From: CAYPTI01 sp964413525 [NCBI: uncultured bacterium]
Lineage (GTDB): Bacteria; T1Sed10-126
Direction of reading: 5' to 3'
DNA length: 10,083 nt
NCBI GenBank assembly: GCA_964413525.1
Contig: CAYPTI010000067.1
Location: 1 to 10,083, forward strand
The translations under genes were made by a program, and so were the position numbers. Below, in pieces: positions 1 through 6,460 of the stretch. Within the stretch, counting starts at the first letter, position 1, and every line of letters starts with the position of its first letter. Below the pieces are notes generated by a model that was not told the DNA's origin, searched no databases, and worked only from the letters and a program-made list of their open reading frames with translations.

Positions 1-119
1 TGGATCCGGTCGCGGATCAGCCCCCGCTGAGTGCGATCGATCAGCCGGAGATTGATCTCAGCGACCTCGAAGACCTCGAAGGCACCCTGGAACTGTTGCG
101 GGAAACCGGAGCCCTGTAA
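1..119 (+). CDS. 3' end of an unidentified protein (partial)
   Basis: An open frame runs from base 3 to a TAA at 117-119 with no in-frame stop, giving the last 38 residues of a protein that begins upstream of the window. The tail is acidic and leucine-rich, with a run reading SDLEDLEGTLELLRETGAL at the end, probably helical. Codon choice (ctg, gac, gaa, ccg) resembles the neighbouring genes, which supports a real coding end. No domain can be recognised from so short a piece, so no function is proposed. It lies 200 bases upstream of exbB on the same strand; a hairpin-forming stretch directly after the stop suggests that it ends a separate transcription unit. Confidence 0.6.
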   Translation, partial: DPVADQPPLSAIDQPEIDLSDLEDLEGTLELLRETGAL

Positions 120-122
120 GTA

Positions 123-166
123 CCCCCGGCAAAAGGGATTCGATCCTGTGCCCGACAGCTTGGGGG
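123..166 (+). terminator. Possible 3'-end structure after the partial gene
   Basis: Four bases after the stop codon, CCCCC (123-127) can pair with GGGGG (162-166). Inside the loop lies a small perfect hairpin, CTGT (146-149) with ACAG (155-158). There is no following T tract, so this is not a classical intrinsic terminator. The outer arm is only five pairs and could occur by chance. It is listed because similar nested structures follow other genes in the window. Confidence 0.25.
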
Positions 167-243
167 ATAGCCGTTCGTGATCGGTACAAAATCAATTCTT
201 ACCGGGCTTCACGGGATCCGATCCGTAAACAGCAGCCGGAACA

Positions 244-290
244 GCGAACCGTCGTTTCCGGTTCGCCCACCGGGATGGATCGTCCCGTGG
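244..290 (+). promoter_or_regulatory. Tandem hairpins in the exbB leader
   Basis: Two inverted repeats sit back to back just upstream of the exbB ribosome binding site. The first is perfect: GCGAACCG (244-251) and CGGTTCGC (259-266), with a 7-base loop. The second pairs CCA-CGGGA (267-269 and 271-275) with TCCCGTGG (283-290), giving eight pairs with one bulged C at 270 and a 7-base loop. An 8-bp perfect arm with a short loop is unlikely by chance in a 200-base gap. Neither is followed by a T run. They could be RNA structures controlling translation of exbB or a DNA operator; the sequence alone does not decide. Confidence 0.45.
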
Positions 291-319
291 CGACCTTTTC
301 GTGGAGAGGATGAGGAGCG

Positions 320-1039
320 GTGATCGGAGAGTTAATCGACCAGGGCGGCTGGGTGATGTACGTGCTGCTCGGCTGTTCGGTGGTGGGGATTGCGCTCATT
401 TTAGAGCGGACTTGGTACTGGATCCGGACCTGGCCGCGTGTGAAGCAGGGACCGGTGGACCGGATGCTGGAGTCCCTTCGTCAGGATCAAAAACCCCGGG
501 GCCTCCGGGAGAACCTGATCTGTGACCGCCTGCTGTCCGCTTCCCGGGATCCGGACGAATTCCGCCTTGAGGCCGAACAGGCCCTGGATCGGTTTCATCA
601 GTCCAGCCGCCGGTTTCTTATCGGGCTATCCACCCTTGTTGGTCTGGCACCGATGCTGGGGATCTTTGGCACCATTCTTGGCATTATCAAATCCTTTCAC
701 ATTCTCTCGGGGGCGACCATCACCGATCTGGATGCCATCAGCGTTGGAATTGCCGAGGCGCTGATCACCACCGCCACCGGGTTGGCCATCGCCATGCCCT
801 GCATCGTCTTTTACAACCTGTTTTTAGCCATGAGTCGACGGGCCGAGGACCGGTTCGAACAGGCCATTGACGAATCCGAACCCTTGCTCGTCCGGTCGGC
901 CGGTCTTCAACAGGACGAACGGGCCCCCGAGGATCAGTCCCGGCGGGCTGCTGATTCCCAACCGAACCCTGCCCCGGGAGAGGGCTCCGCCGACCGGACC
1001 TCCGTCCGGGAAGTCGCCGGAGAAGGTTCCTCCGGATGA
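320..1039 (+). CDS. exbB: ExbB/TolQ/MotA-family proton channel subunit of the TonB complex
   Basis: This is an inner-membrane proton-channel protein that, with ExbD, converts the proton motive force into movement of TonB. The 239 residues show the family's three membrane segments: about 11-28 (WVMYVLLGCSVVGIALILER), about 101-125 (the GLAPMLGIFGTILGII block typical of ExbB/TolQ) and about 145-172 (AEALITTATGLAIAMP, with family-typical E146 and Thr/Gly residues). The start is the GTG at 320, because family members begin with a few residues before a G-x-VM-x-LL segment. A GAGAGG lies 10 bases upstream and GAGGAG overlaps even closer. Unusually, residues from about 190 to 239 form a hydrophilic tail rich in Pro, Ser, Glu and Arg with no match to the core family. 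Its stop overlaps the exbD start (ATGA). TolQ is the alternative name, but the following exbD and tonB without TolA/B/Pal favour ExbB. Confidence 0.93.
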   Translation: MIGELIDQGGWVMYVLLGCSVVGIALILERTWYWIRTWPRVKQGPVDRMLESLRQDQKPRGLRENLICDRLLSASRDPDEFRLEAEQALDRFHQSSRRFLIGLSTLVGLAPMLGIFGTILGIIKSFHILSGATITDLDAISVGIAEALITTATGLAIAMPCIVFYNLFLAMSRRAEDRFEQAIDESEPLLVRSAGLQQDERAPEDQSRRAADSQPNPAPGEGSADRTSVREVAGEGSSG

Positions 1040-1449
1040 GCCGGGAAGACCGCCAGCAGTCCCTGGGGGAGGACCTCGGGATCCACATGTTGCCGTTGCT
1101 GGACGTGATGTTTCTGCTGCTCTGTTTTTTCATCTACGCCATCACGATGATGGTGATCCAGCAGGGCATCGCCGTGGAGCTGGCGGCGGCCGAAACCGGC
1201 GAACAAACCCGGGAGGATCCGTCTCAAATCGTCCTCTCGATTGATGGGGCGGGAGAGCTGTACTGGAACGACCGTCCGATAACCATGGAGGAGGCGGGGG
1301 GACGGCTGGGGGCGCTGGAGAACAACCCGCCCATCATCCTGCAGGCGGACCGGGAGGCCCGCCACCACCAGGTGGTGGAGATCCTCGACCTCGTTCGGAC
1401 CCACGAGTTGACCAACCTGATCTTCGCGGTGGAGGAACCTGGGGGATGA
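1036..1449 (+). CDS. exbD: ExbD-family biopolymer transport protein
   Basis: This is the partner of ExbB in the TonB motor: one membrane helix carrying the essential proton-binding aspartate, followed by a periplasmic domain. The 137 residues begin with a short cytoplasmic N-terminus, then the helix at about 18-43 containing LPLLDVMFLLLCFF. D23 is at the position of the conserved channel aspartate of the family. Residues from about 62 to 134 form the periplasmic domain, with the expected pattern of an I-x-LSIDGAGELYWND strand, an II-x-QAD strand and a terminal NLIFAVEE strand. The start ATG overlaps the exbB stop as ATGA and its own stop overlaps tonB in the same way, implying translational coupling and fixed stoichiometry. 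TolR is the main alternative; the tonB gene next door argues against it. Confidence 0.93.
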   Translation: MSREDRQQSLGEDLGIHMLPLLDVMFLLLCFFIYAITMMVIQQGIAVELAAAETGEQTREDPSQIVLSIDGAGELYWNDRPITMEEAGGRLGALENNPPIILQADREARHHQVVEILDLVRTHELTNLIFAVEEPGG

Positions 1450-2459
1450 AGCGGCTCAGTCTTTTCCTGACCGTCTCCCTCGCGCTCCATCTGGCCCTCC
1501 AGCTTGCCCCCAATTTCTTGCTCGAGGAACCCGACGTTCAGCTCCAGGCCAGCAACACCCCGATCACGGTCCGGACCATGGTGATGAACAGCGATGAACC
1601 CGTTGAGGAGGAACCGGCGGAAGAGCCTGAGGAGATTGTTGAGGAACCGGAACCCGAGCCGGTCGACAAACCGGTAGAGAAACCGGAACCCCGCCCCGCC
1701 CAACCGGCCCCGGAACCCGAAGAAACCGTCGGGAAGGCCGAACCCGAGGAGGCCATCGAGGAACCCGAGCCGGAACCCGCCGAGGAGCCGGTCGAACCCG
1801 AGGTTCAGGAGGGGCCCGGGTTGGAGTCCGTGGATCCGAACCCCTCCAAACCGGTACGAAGGACGCCCGACCCGGTCGTTGAGCCCGTTGATGTCCCGCC
1901 TCAACCCGAGGACCCTATGCAGGAGGTCCAACCGGAACCAGACCTTGAACCGGAGGACCAGGCTGTGGAGCCCGTCGGGTCACCGGATCAATCCCCGGAC
2001 CCTCCGGACGAACCCCGGGAAAAGGATCAGACCGAAGAGTCGGCTGATGACCGGGAAACCGACCGGTCGAATGAACACGCGGAAAACCCTTCGGATCAGG
2101 GGAACGAGACGGACGAGTCCGTTGAGGAGAACAATTCGCTCAAGAATCCGAATCAATCGGCCGGGCCCAAAACGACCCCGGATTGGCAGCAATCCGATCC
2201 CGAGTACCGTCACAACCCTTCCCCTGACTACCCGCGACGGGCCGTCCGTCGTGGTGTTGAGGGTACCGTTGAACTGTTCGTGGAGATCGACCGGACGGGA
2301 CGGGTCCGAACGGTTGAACTCGAAACATCCTCCGGGTCTCAATTGCTGGACGAGGCCGCCAAACGGGCCGTTCGGACCTGGGAGTTTGAACCCCGCACCG
2401 AAAAGGGCACCGCGACGTCAAGCTGGGCCATCGTCCCCGTACGGTTCCGGTTGAAGTAG
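1446..2459 (+). CDS. tonB: TonB energy-transducing protein with a very long acidic linker
   Basis: TonB spans the periplasm and contacts the TonB box of outer-membrane receptors, passing on energy from ExbBD. The 337-residue protein has an N-terminal membrane helix at about 5-26. S11 and H15 in it have the same spacing as the Ser/His pair of E. coli TonB. Residues about 50-255 form a low-complexity Pro/Glu/Asp linker. Residues about 258-337 form the TonB C-terminal domain: DYPRRAVRRGVEGTVEL, an IDRTGRV turn, SSGSQLLDEAAKRAV and WEFEP are all family hallmarks, and the final strand is VPVRFRLK. E. coli TonB has 239 residues, so the extra length is in the linker, which is almost purely acidic and lacks a long Lys-Pro block. 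The start ATG overlaps the exbD stop (ATGA), and GGAGGA at 1431-1436 lies nine bases upstream. It is the last gene of the exbB-exbD-tonB operon. Confidence 0.93.
   Translation: MKRLSLFLTVSLALHLALQLAPNFLLEEPDVQLQASNTPITVRTMVMNSDEPVEEEPAEEPEEIVEEPEPEPVDKPVEKPEPRPAQPAPEPEETVGKAEPEEAIEEPEPEPAEEPVEPEVQEGPGLESVDPNPSKPVRRTPDPVVEPVDVPPQPEDPMQEVQPEPDLEPEDQAVEPVGSPDQSPDPPDEPREKDQTEESADDRETDRSNEHAENPSDQGNETDESVEENNSLKNPNQSAGPKTTPDWQQSDPEYRHNPSPDYPRRAVRRGVEGTVELFVEIDRTGRVRTVELETSSGSQLLDEAAKRAVRTWEFEPRTEKGTATSSWAIVPVRFRLK
1593..2210 (+). repeat. Low-complexity Pro/Glu-coding tract within tonB
   Basis: This part of tonB codes for the linker and consists of degenerate gaa/gag-ccg/ccc codon pairs giving many EP and EEP units. 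It is densest at about 1600-1830. The repeats are imperfect and show mixed codons, so the tract is selected at protein level and is not a clean tandem DNA array. Length variation between related strains would be expected here. Confidence 0.75.
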
Positions 2460-2480
2460 ATTCTCTATCCACGAATGACG

Positions 2481-2542
2481 TTGATTCCGACTCGTGAGCG
2501 ATCCTAACTCCAAGGGGAGAACTGAGTTCAGAGTCGATTCAA
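2481..2542 (+). terminator. Possible 3'-end structure of the exbB-exbD-tonB operon
   Basis: Twenty-one bases after the tonB stop, TTGATTCCGACTC (2481-2493) can pair with GAGTCGATTCAA (2531-2542) with one mismatch and one bulge. The 37-base loop holds a small hairpin, CTCC (2508-2511) with GGAG (2516-2519). No T tract follows (AAAACC instead). If it ends transcripts it would do so by a factor-dependent route, or it may instead protect the 3' end. The pairing is seen; the function is inferred. Confidence 0.35.
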
Positions 2543-2707
2543 AACCATGAAGTAACCCACCGTTGGACTCTTATCAATCCAGTCGTGATCGGTTCCGGGA
2601 ATCGGCAAACGTTCTTGCTCGAGTCCCGGGTCCGACGTCTCGGGGTTCCGTGGGCGAGGGATGTGCGTTCTCGCATGAGTACCGGATTCAGGGTCTCTAC
2701 CTGGTCG

Positions 2708-2740
2708 GATTGCTCGGAGGAGATTGATTCAATCAGATTG
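2708..2740 (+). repeat. Three GATTG boxes at exact 14-bp spacing
   Basis: GATTG begins at 2708, 2722 and 2736, exactly 14 bases apart. The first and third units are also alike beyond the box (GATTGCTCGGAGGA and GATTGCCGAGGAGA). The middle unit continues into a perfect dyad, GATTG-ATT-CAATC (2722-2734). The array ends about 35 bases upstream of the promoter-like pair that would drive the receptor operon. Its arrangement resembles binding sites for an activator, but no known consensus was recognised. Confidence 0.4.
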
Positions 2741-2775
2741 CCGAGGAGATGTTGTAGTTATAACTGTTTAGTCTG

Positions 2776-2803
2776 TTGAAACAGATTTTTCTTATGGTAG
2801 AGT
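2776..2803 (+). promoter_or_regulatory. Candidate sigma-70-type promoter of the receptor operon
   Basis: TTGAAA (2776-2781) and TAGAGT (2798-2803) are separated by 16 bases in the most AT-rich part of the gap. Each hexamer matches four or five of the six consensus bases. Transcription would start near 2810, leaving a leader of about 355 bases before the receptor. The -35 hexamer overlaps a perfect dyad CTGTTT (2764-2769) / AAACAG (2779-2784) followed by five T residues, so a weak intrinsic terminator on the same strand is the competing reading. The segment around TAGAGT recurs upstream of the methyltransferase gene. Confidence 0.4.
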
Positions 2804-2858
2804 CCCTCCTGTTTACAACGATGACCGCAATTTCTGATCCCGGAACGGGTTGAGCAAG

Positions 2859-2876
2859 GAACCGACCGGTTGGTTC
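2859..2876. promoter_or_regulatory. 18-bp near-perfect palindrome in the receptor leader
   Basis: GAACCGACCGGTTGGTTC is symmetric at 16 of 18 positions; the odd pair would be a G-U wobble in RNA. It lies about 56 bases downstream of the candidate -10 box. Just before it is a perfect hairpin CCCG-GAA-CGGG (2839-2849). An operator for a dimeric repressor or an RNA hairpin are both possible. It does not resemble a Fur box. Confidence 0.4.
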
Positions 2877-3042
2877 ACGGCCGAATACGGGATTGGGTTT
2901 AATGAACAAATTATGGGTTGATTCCCTGGGTGAGTTTATCAATCGGTCGAGGACCACCGGGCACCTCGGAGGCCGTTTGTAAAGGAGAGTTGCGGAACTG
3001 TACTGGGTCGTTGCTCAGCGAAACCTCAGCTTGGGAAACGGG

Positions 3043-3075
3043 GACGACCTCCCCGGAGAACGGGATCCGGTCGTC
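3043..3075 (+). promoter_or_regulatory. Two-tier hairpin in the receptor leader
   Basis: GACGACC (3043-3049) pairs perfectly with GGTCGTC (3069-3075). Nested within it, CCCG (3052-3055) pairs with CGGG (3061-3064) around a GAGAA loop. Together they make about eleven GC-rich pairs, a stable RNA element about 90 bases upstream of the receptor start. A further small dyad, CGAAA-TTGA-TTTCG, lies at 3116-3129. No known riboswitch signature was recognised. Confidence 0.4.
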
Positions 3076-3165
3076 TGTCAAACGAACAACGATTTTTCCG
3101 CACGGTTGGACGAAACGAAATTGATTTCGCATGAAAGGGTGTCTTCGGTGGAAACGAGGATTGAC

Positions 3166-5259
3166 ATGGGACGACGCAGAGGACTGCCGTTTATCACCGC
3201 AGGGATTGTGCTGATGGTCACGTTGTTGTTTGGGGTCTGGGCCGGCCCATCGGAAGCCCAGGACACGGGGCCGAGTGAGATGGACGAAGTGGTAGTGGAA
3301 GCCACCCGATTTTATTCCGATCCGGGCAAAGTCCCGGGATCGATATCCGTTATCGACCGGGAAACCATCGAGAAGGAAATGGCGGTTTCGCGGGATCTGG
3401 GTGACATCCTGGGCAAGAATGTGCCGGGGTTTGCTCCGGGGAACAACGCGATGAGCAACTTTGGACAGACGTTGCGGGGTCGCAAGTTTTTGATGATGAT
3501 CGACGGGGTCCCCCAATCGACCCCCCTGAGGGACGGTGCCCGAGAATTGCAGTCAATCGATCCGTCTCGAATCGAACGAATCGAAATTATTCGGGGTTCC
3601 TCGGCCATTTACGGGTACGGTGGTGCCGGAGGAATCGTCAACGTGGTCACCAGGGAGACCGGCAGCGGCGGTCCCCACCACCGGTCCTCCTTTCAGGTCG
3701 GTGGATCCGAACACGATCCGGACGACAGTCTCCGGGGGTCCGTTTCCCACGAAATCAGCGGCGGGAATGAGACCAGTTCGTACCGGGTGTCCGCCCTGTA
3801 CGGTGTTGTTGACGGGTTTTTCGACGCCGAAGGGGATCGGATCCCTTCCGACCCCCGCGGGCAGGGTGGCCTTGCGGAAGGAAGCCGTTACGACCTCAGC
3901 GGCAAGTACCGGCGTGAATTTGGGGACCATCGTTCCTGGGAACTGCAGATCGGCCTCTACAATAACGACCAGGACCGGGATTACGGCCGGGTCAACGGAG
4001 ACATTTCCCAGGGTGAAAAAACCACCGCGGAGGAGGGAGCTCCGAGCACCCTGGAGGATCCGGGAAACGAAAACAATTCGGCCCAGTGGACCGTTCGGGA
4101 CCGCCGGTTTTTTGGCAACGATGCCCGGCTACGGCTGTACTACCAGGACTTTGAAGCCATGTTTGACACGGGGGCATTTTTTGGGAATCAGACCTTCATC
4201 CAATCGGAAAAAATGGGAGCCCGGGCCGAGCTCCAGCGGGATGCCAATCTGGGTCTTTCCCGCCCGGTCGATTTTGTCTACGGGATTGATTATTTGCATG
4301 ATGAAACAGAGCAGGCCGACCTGTCGGGAAATTCGATCACCCCGGACATGGAACAATCCAGCTGGGCCCCCTTCCTTCAGGCGGAAGTGCCCCTGACTTC
4401 CTACTGGAAACTCGAAACCGGGGTACGGTATGAGCGAATTAAACTGGACGTCCCCACCTACACGAAACATCCGTCCTTCGGCGGCGGGACCGTCCAGGGA
4501 GGGACTCTCCGGTACGACGAGACTCTCGTCAACCTCGGTAGCGTCTGGTATTTAACCGATTACATAGACCTGCGAGCGGCGTTTTCCCAGGGATTTTCCG
4601 TCGCCGATATCGGGCGTTCGTTGCGCAGCACGGACGCATCGTCGGTGGAGGAATTTTCTCCCGAAGCTCAGATAGTGGACAATTACGAGCTGGGGCTTCG
4701 GGGTCAGTGGGCCCGGTTTGATTTTGATCTCGTGGGATTTTACAGTCGGTCCGAGTTCGGGACGACGTTCAACAACGACCTGATCATTCAGCGTCAGCCC
4801 GAGCACATCTGGGGCACCGAATTGTCTCTAAACCACGACCCGGCGGGACCCTGGTCCTGGGGAAGTTCGTTCACCTGGATGGAGGGCAAGACAGATCCGG
4901 ACGACGACGGCCGGTACGAAGAATATCTGACCGGCGATCGGATCCCTCCCTTGAAACTAACCGGCGACGTCGAGTACCAATGGAGTCCGAGCCTTACTCA
5001 CAGCCTGCGATATCAGTACTGGGGTGAGCGTGATCGGTTCGAGGGCAGCACGGAGTACGCAAAGGGGGAGGTGGATTCCGAATTCCTGCTGGACTATTAC
5101 GTCTCCTACGGCCTGTCAAATGGATCGCTTTCGCTCGGGGTGGAGAACCTGACGGATCGGTTCTACTTTCCTGTCCGGTCCCAGTGGCCCAACTTGGACA
5201 GCACGTACACCGCGGGCCAGGGGCGCACCTTCACGATAACCTACGACAGAACGTGGTGA
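3166..5259 (+). CDS. TonB-dependent outer-membrane receptor, siderophore (aerobactin/hydroxamate) type
   Basis: This outer-membrane 22-strand barrel with an N-terminal plug takes up a ferric chelate with energy from TonB. The 697 residues start with a signal peptide (MGRRRG, hydrophobic core about 9-25, SEA-Q cleavage near 31). A TonB box follows at about 40-47 (DEVVVEAT). The plug runs to about residue 163, with LRGRKFLMMIDGVP, SIDPSRIERIEIIRG and AIYGYGGAGGIVNVVTRE, all plug hallmarks. The wording of the plug and the C-terminal NLTDRFYFPVRSQW...YTAGQGRTFTITY recall IutA-like and hydroxamate receptors; the ligand is inferred. The chain ends in Trp, an acceptable barrel-assembly signal. The reading frame is open upstream to an ATG at 3031, but the start at 3166 is chosen because GAGGA (3156-3160) lies five bases before it and a normal signal peptide begins there. 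The PepSY gene follows 59 bases later. Confidence 0.92.
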   Translation: MGRRRGLPFITAGIVLMVTLLFGVWAGPSEAQDTGPSEMDEVVVEATRFYSDPGKVPGSISVIDRETIEKEMAVSRDLGDILGKNVPGFAPGNNAMSNFGQTLRGRKFLMMIDGVPQSTPLRDGARELQSIDPSRIERIEIIRGSSAIYGYGGAGGIVNVVTRETGSGGPHHRSSFQVGGSEHDPDDSLRGSVSHEISGGNETSSYRVSALYGVVDGFFDAEGDRIPSDPRGQGGLAEGSRYDLSGKYRREFGDHRSWELQIGLYNNDQDRDYGRVNGDISQGEKTTAEEGAPSTLEDPGNENNSAQWTVRDRRFFGNDARLRLYYQDFEAMFDTGAFFGNQTFIQSEKMGARAELQRDANLGLSRPVDFVYGIDYLHDETEQADLSGNSITPDMEQSSWAPFLQAEVPLTSYWKLETGVRYERIKLDVPTYTKHPSFGGGTVQGGTLRYDETLVNLGSVWYLTDYIDLRAAFSQGFSVADIGRSLRSTDASSVEEFSPEAQIVDNYELGLRGQWARFDFDLVGFYSRSEFGTTFNNDLIIQRQPEHIWGTELSLNHDPAGPWSWGSSFTWMEGKTDPDDDGRYEEYLTGDRIPPLKLTGDVEYQWSPSLTHSLRYQYWGERDRFEGSTEYAKGEVDSEFLLDYYVSYGLSNGSLSLGVENLTDRFYFPVRSQWPNLDSTYTAGQGRTFTITYDRTW

Positions 5260-5288
5260 AGGTCGCCGACGGAATGGATGGACGACCT
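5260..5288 (+). other. Intercistronic hairpin between the receptor and PepSY genes
   Basis: AGGTCG (5260-5265) and CGACCT (5283-5288) form a perfect 6-bp inverted repeat with a 17-base loop directly after the receptor stop. It may be an mRNA stability or processing element that lowers expression of the second gene. A 6-bp arm at this spacing could easily be chance. Confidence 0.2.
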
Positions 5289-5318
5289 GTCCTGCCCTCG
5301 CCTCCGGGACGGTAAGAA

Positions 5319-6422
5319 ATGAACCTCCGGCACGGAGTCAATCGAGTTCATCTATGGATCGGACTGGCGATTGCCCTTCCCCTGATTCTGATGAGCCTTA
5401 GCGGATCGGTCCTCGTGTACCGCTGGTCGCTGGACGCCCGGATCAATCACGACTGGTACGGAGTCGGAAAGGATATTCGAACGGACCCCGAATCCGTGCC
5501 CTGGGACCTCCATCTCGAACGGGCCCGGAGTTCGGCCGGAGGCGGGGAGGTGAGGTTATTCTGGGTTTCCCCCGCCGGTCGGGGATCACTGATCGCCGAA
5601 ACCGCGGATCACACCCGGATTCACCTTGAACCCCACTCCGGTAACGTAATCGGGGTGCGAGAACATTCGAGCTGGCGTTCGATAATCTGGTGGATTCAGG
5701 AATTTCACCGAACCCTGTTCCTGGGCGAATGGGGATCAAGCCTCGTAAGTGCCCTTACGGCCGTTTCCCTTCTAAGCCTTTTCACCGGAGCCGTCCTCTG
5801 GTTGCTCCCCTTTTCCAAAAGCGGGGTTGCCCGGTTCGGGGTGCGGCTGAAAAGAGGGTTGGTTCGGGCCAACTGGGATGCTCACAACGCGGTGGGATTT
5901 TATGGGTTCCTGGTTCTGATGGTGATCCTGGGGACCGGGGTCATGATCGGCTTCTGGCCCACGGTCCAACCGCTTGTGTACGGACTGACGAATTCCGATC
6001 CTGTCGGGTTTGAGGCCCCCCCGGCTGAACCGGAGGCGGGGAGATTTTCACTCCGTCGCTCCGTCCGACAAGCTGAGGAGGAGTGGCCCGGGGCCCTACT
6101 CCGGCGGGTGAGCGTTCCCCGCGACGACCGCCATCCGGTTCGAATGCGGTTTCGGACCGAGGGGTCCCCCTACGAACCGGGGTTGAGCTGGATCTGGGTT
6201 GATCCGTATCAAAACAGTGTGGTGAAAACCCACTCTCCGGACACCCGGTCCTCCGGCGATGACGTATACCTCTGGATGTTTCCATTGCATTTCGGGGACT
6301 GGGGGCTTGTCTGGGGAAAGACCGCTCAAGTCTTCACGAAGATCGTCTGGTTTCTCGCTTCGCTCTCCGCGGTTTTTTTGAGCGTCAGTGGTTGTTTGAT
6401 CTGGTACTGGAAACGACCGTGA
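5319..6422 (+). CDS. PepSY-associated four-helix membrane protein, likely ferric-siderophore reductase
   Basis: This inner-membrane protein belongs to the PepSY-TM family, whose members often sit beside siderophore receptors and are thought to pass electrons to ferric chelates through membrane-bound heme. The 367 residues have four membrane helices at about 11-35, 131-164, 188-213 and 340-364, with two periplasmic domains between helices 1-2 and 3-4. Candidate heme ligands or family-conserved histidines are H11 (RVHLWIG), H130 (EFHRTLF), H189 (WDAHNAVGFYG) and H324 (PLHFGDWG). Length and layout match the family. The start is fixed by a TAA in frame at 5313 and by the typical N-terminus; the ribosome binding site is poor (GGTAAG), which suggests lower expression or coupling to the receptor mRNA. 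Reductase activity is inferred from family and context. Confidence 0.85.
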   Translation: MNLRHGVNRVHLWIGLAIALPLILMSLSGSVLVYRWSLDARINHDWYGVGKDIRTDPESVPWDLHLERARSSAGGGEVRLFWVSPAGRGSLIAETADHTRIHLEPHSGNVIGVREHSSWRSIIWWIQEFHRTLFLGEWGSSLVSALTAVSLLSLFTGAVLWLLPFSKSGVARFGVRLKRGLVRANWDAHNAVGFYGFLVLMVILGTGVMIGFWPTVQPLVYGLTNSDPVGFEAPPAEPEAGRFSLRRSVRQAEEEWPGALLRRVSVPRDDRHPVRMRFRTEGSPYEPGLSWIWVDPYQNSVVKTHSPDTRSSGDDVYLWMFPLHFGDWGLVWGKTAQVFTKIVWFLASLSAVFLSVSGCLIWYWKRP

Positions 6423-6425
6423 AAA

Positions 6426-6454
6426 TTGACCGGAGAACCGTTCCGGCATATGGT
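6426..6454 (+). promoter_or_regulatory. Candidate sigma-70-type promoter directly after the PepSY gene
   Basis: TTGACC (6426-6431, five of six consensus bases) and TATGGT (6449-6454, four of six) are separated by exactly 17 bases. The pair lies three bases after the PepSY stop and points into a region without a gene, so it would give either a noncoding RNA or a very long leader for the exported protein at 7158. A CCGGA/TCCGG hairpin (6430-6446) occupies the spacer and could instead be the end structure of the upstream operon. Confidence 0.35.
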
Positions 6455-6460
6455 CGCGAA

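Larger units (their letters stand above)
2460..3165. other. 706-base geneless region between tonB and the TonB-dependent receptor
   Basis: No convincing gene was found on either strand; the longer open frames are fragments without recognisable content. The region holds the tonB 3' structure, a GATTG array (2708-2740), a promoter-like pair (2776-2803) and several dyads downstream of it. It also contains a 26-codon open frame at 2902-2982 (MNKLWV...) of doubtful reality, and an AAAGGAG at 2981-2987 resembling a ribosome binding site but with no long frame well spaced after it. Base composition is visibly less GC-rich than the genes, especially near 2750-2800. Confidence 0.6.

Noticed and set aside
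1224-1931. 235-codon open frame antisense to exbD and tonB
   Set aside because: Arises from the repetitive Pro/Glu codons of tonB; its Gly/Phe/Leu-rich translation is an artefact.
1593-2210. Tandem DNA repeat array or mobile-element remnant inside tonB
   Set aside because: The units are irregular with mixed synonymous codons and maintain an open frame; this is a normal low-complexity TonB linker.
2764-2790. Intrinsic terminator CTGTTT/AAACAG followed by TTTTT
   Set aside because: The stem is only six mostly A-T pairs; the same bases make a better -35 element for the receptor operon, so the promoter reading is preferred without excluding the other.
2902-2982. 26-codon leader peptide in the receptor leader
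   Set aside because: No good ribosome binding site and no regulatory codon run; too short to support from sequence alone.
3031-3165. Upstream extension of the receptor reading frame starting at ATG 3031
   Set aside because: It would bury the signal peptide behind 45 unrelated residues; the ATG at 3166 has a well-spaced GAGGA and a normal signal peptide.
2460-3165. Fur box or cobalamin riboswitch upstream of the receptor
   Set aside because: No stretch resembles the GATAATGATAATCATTATC consensus, and no cobalamin-riboswitch core sequence was found.
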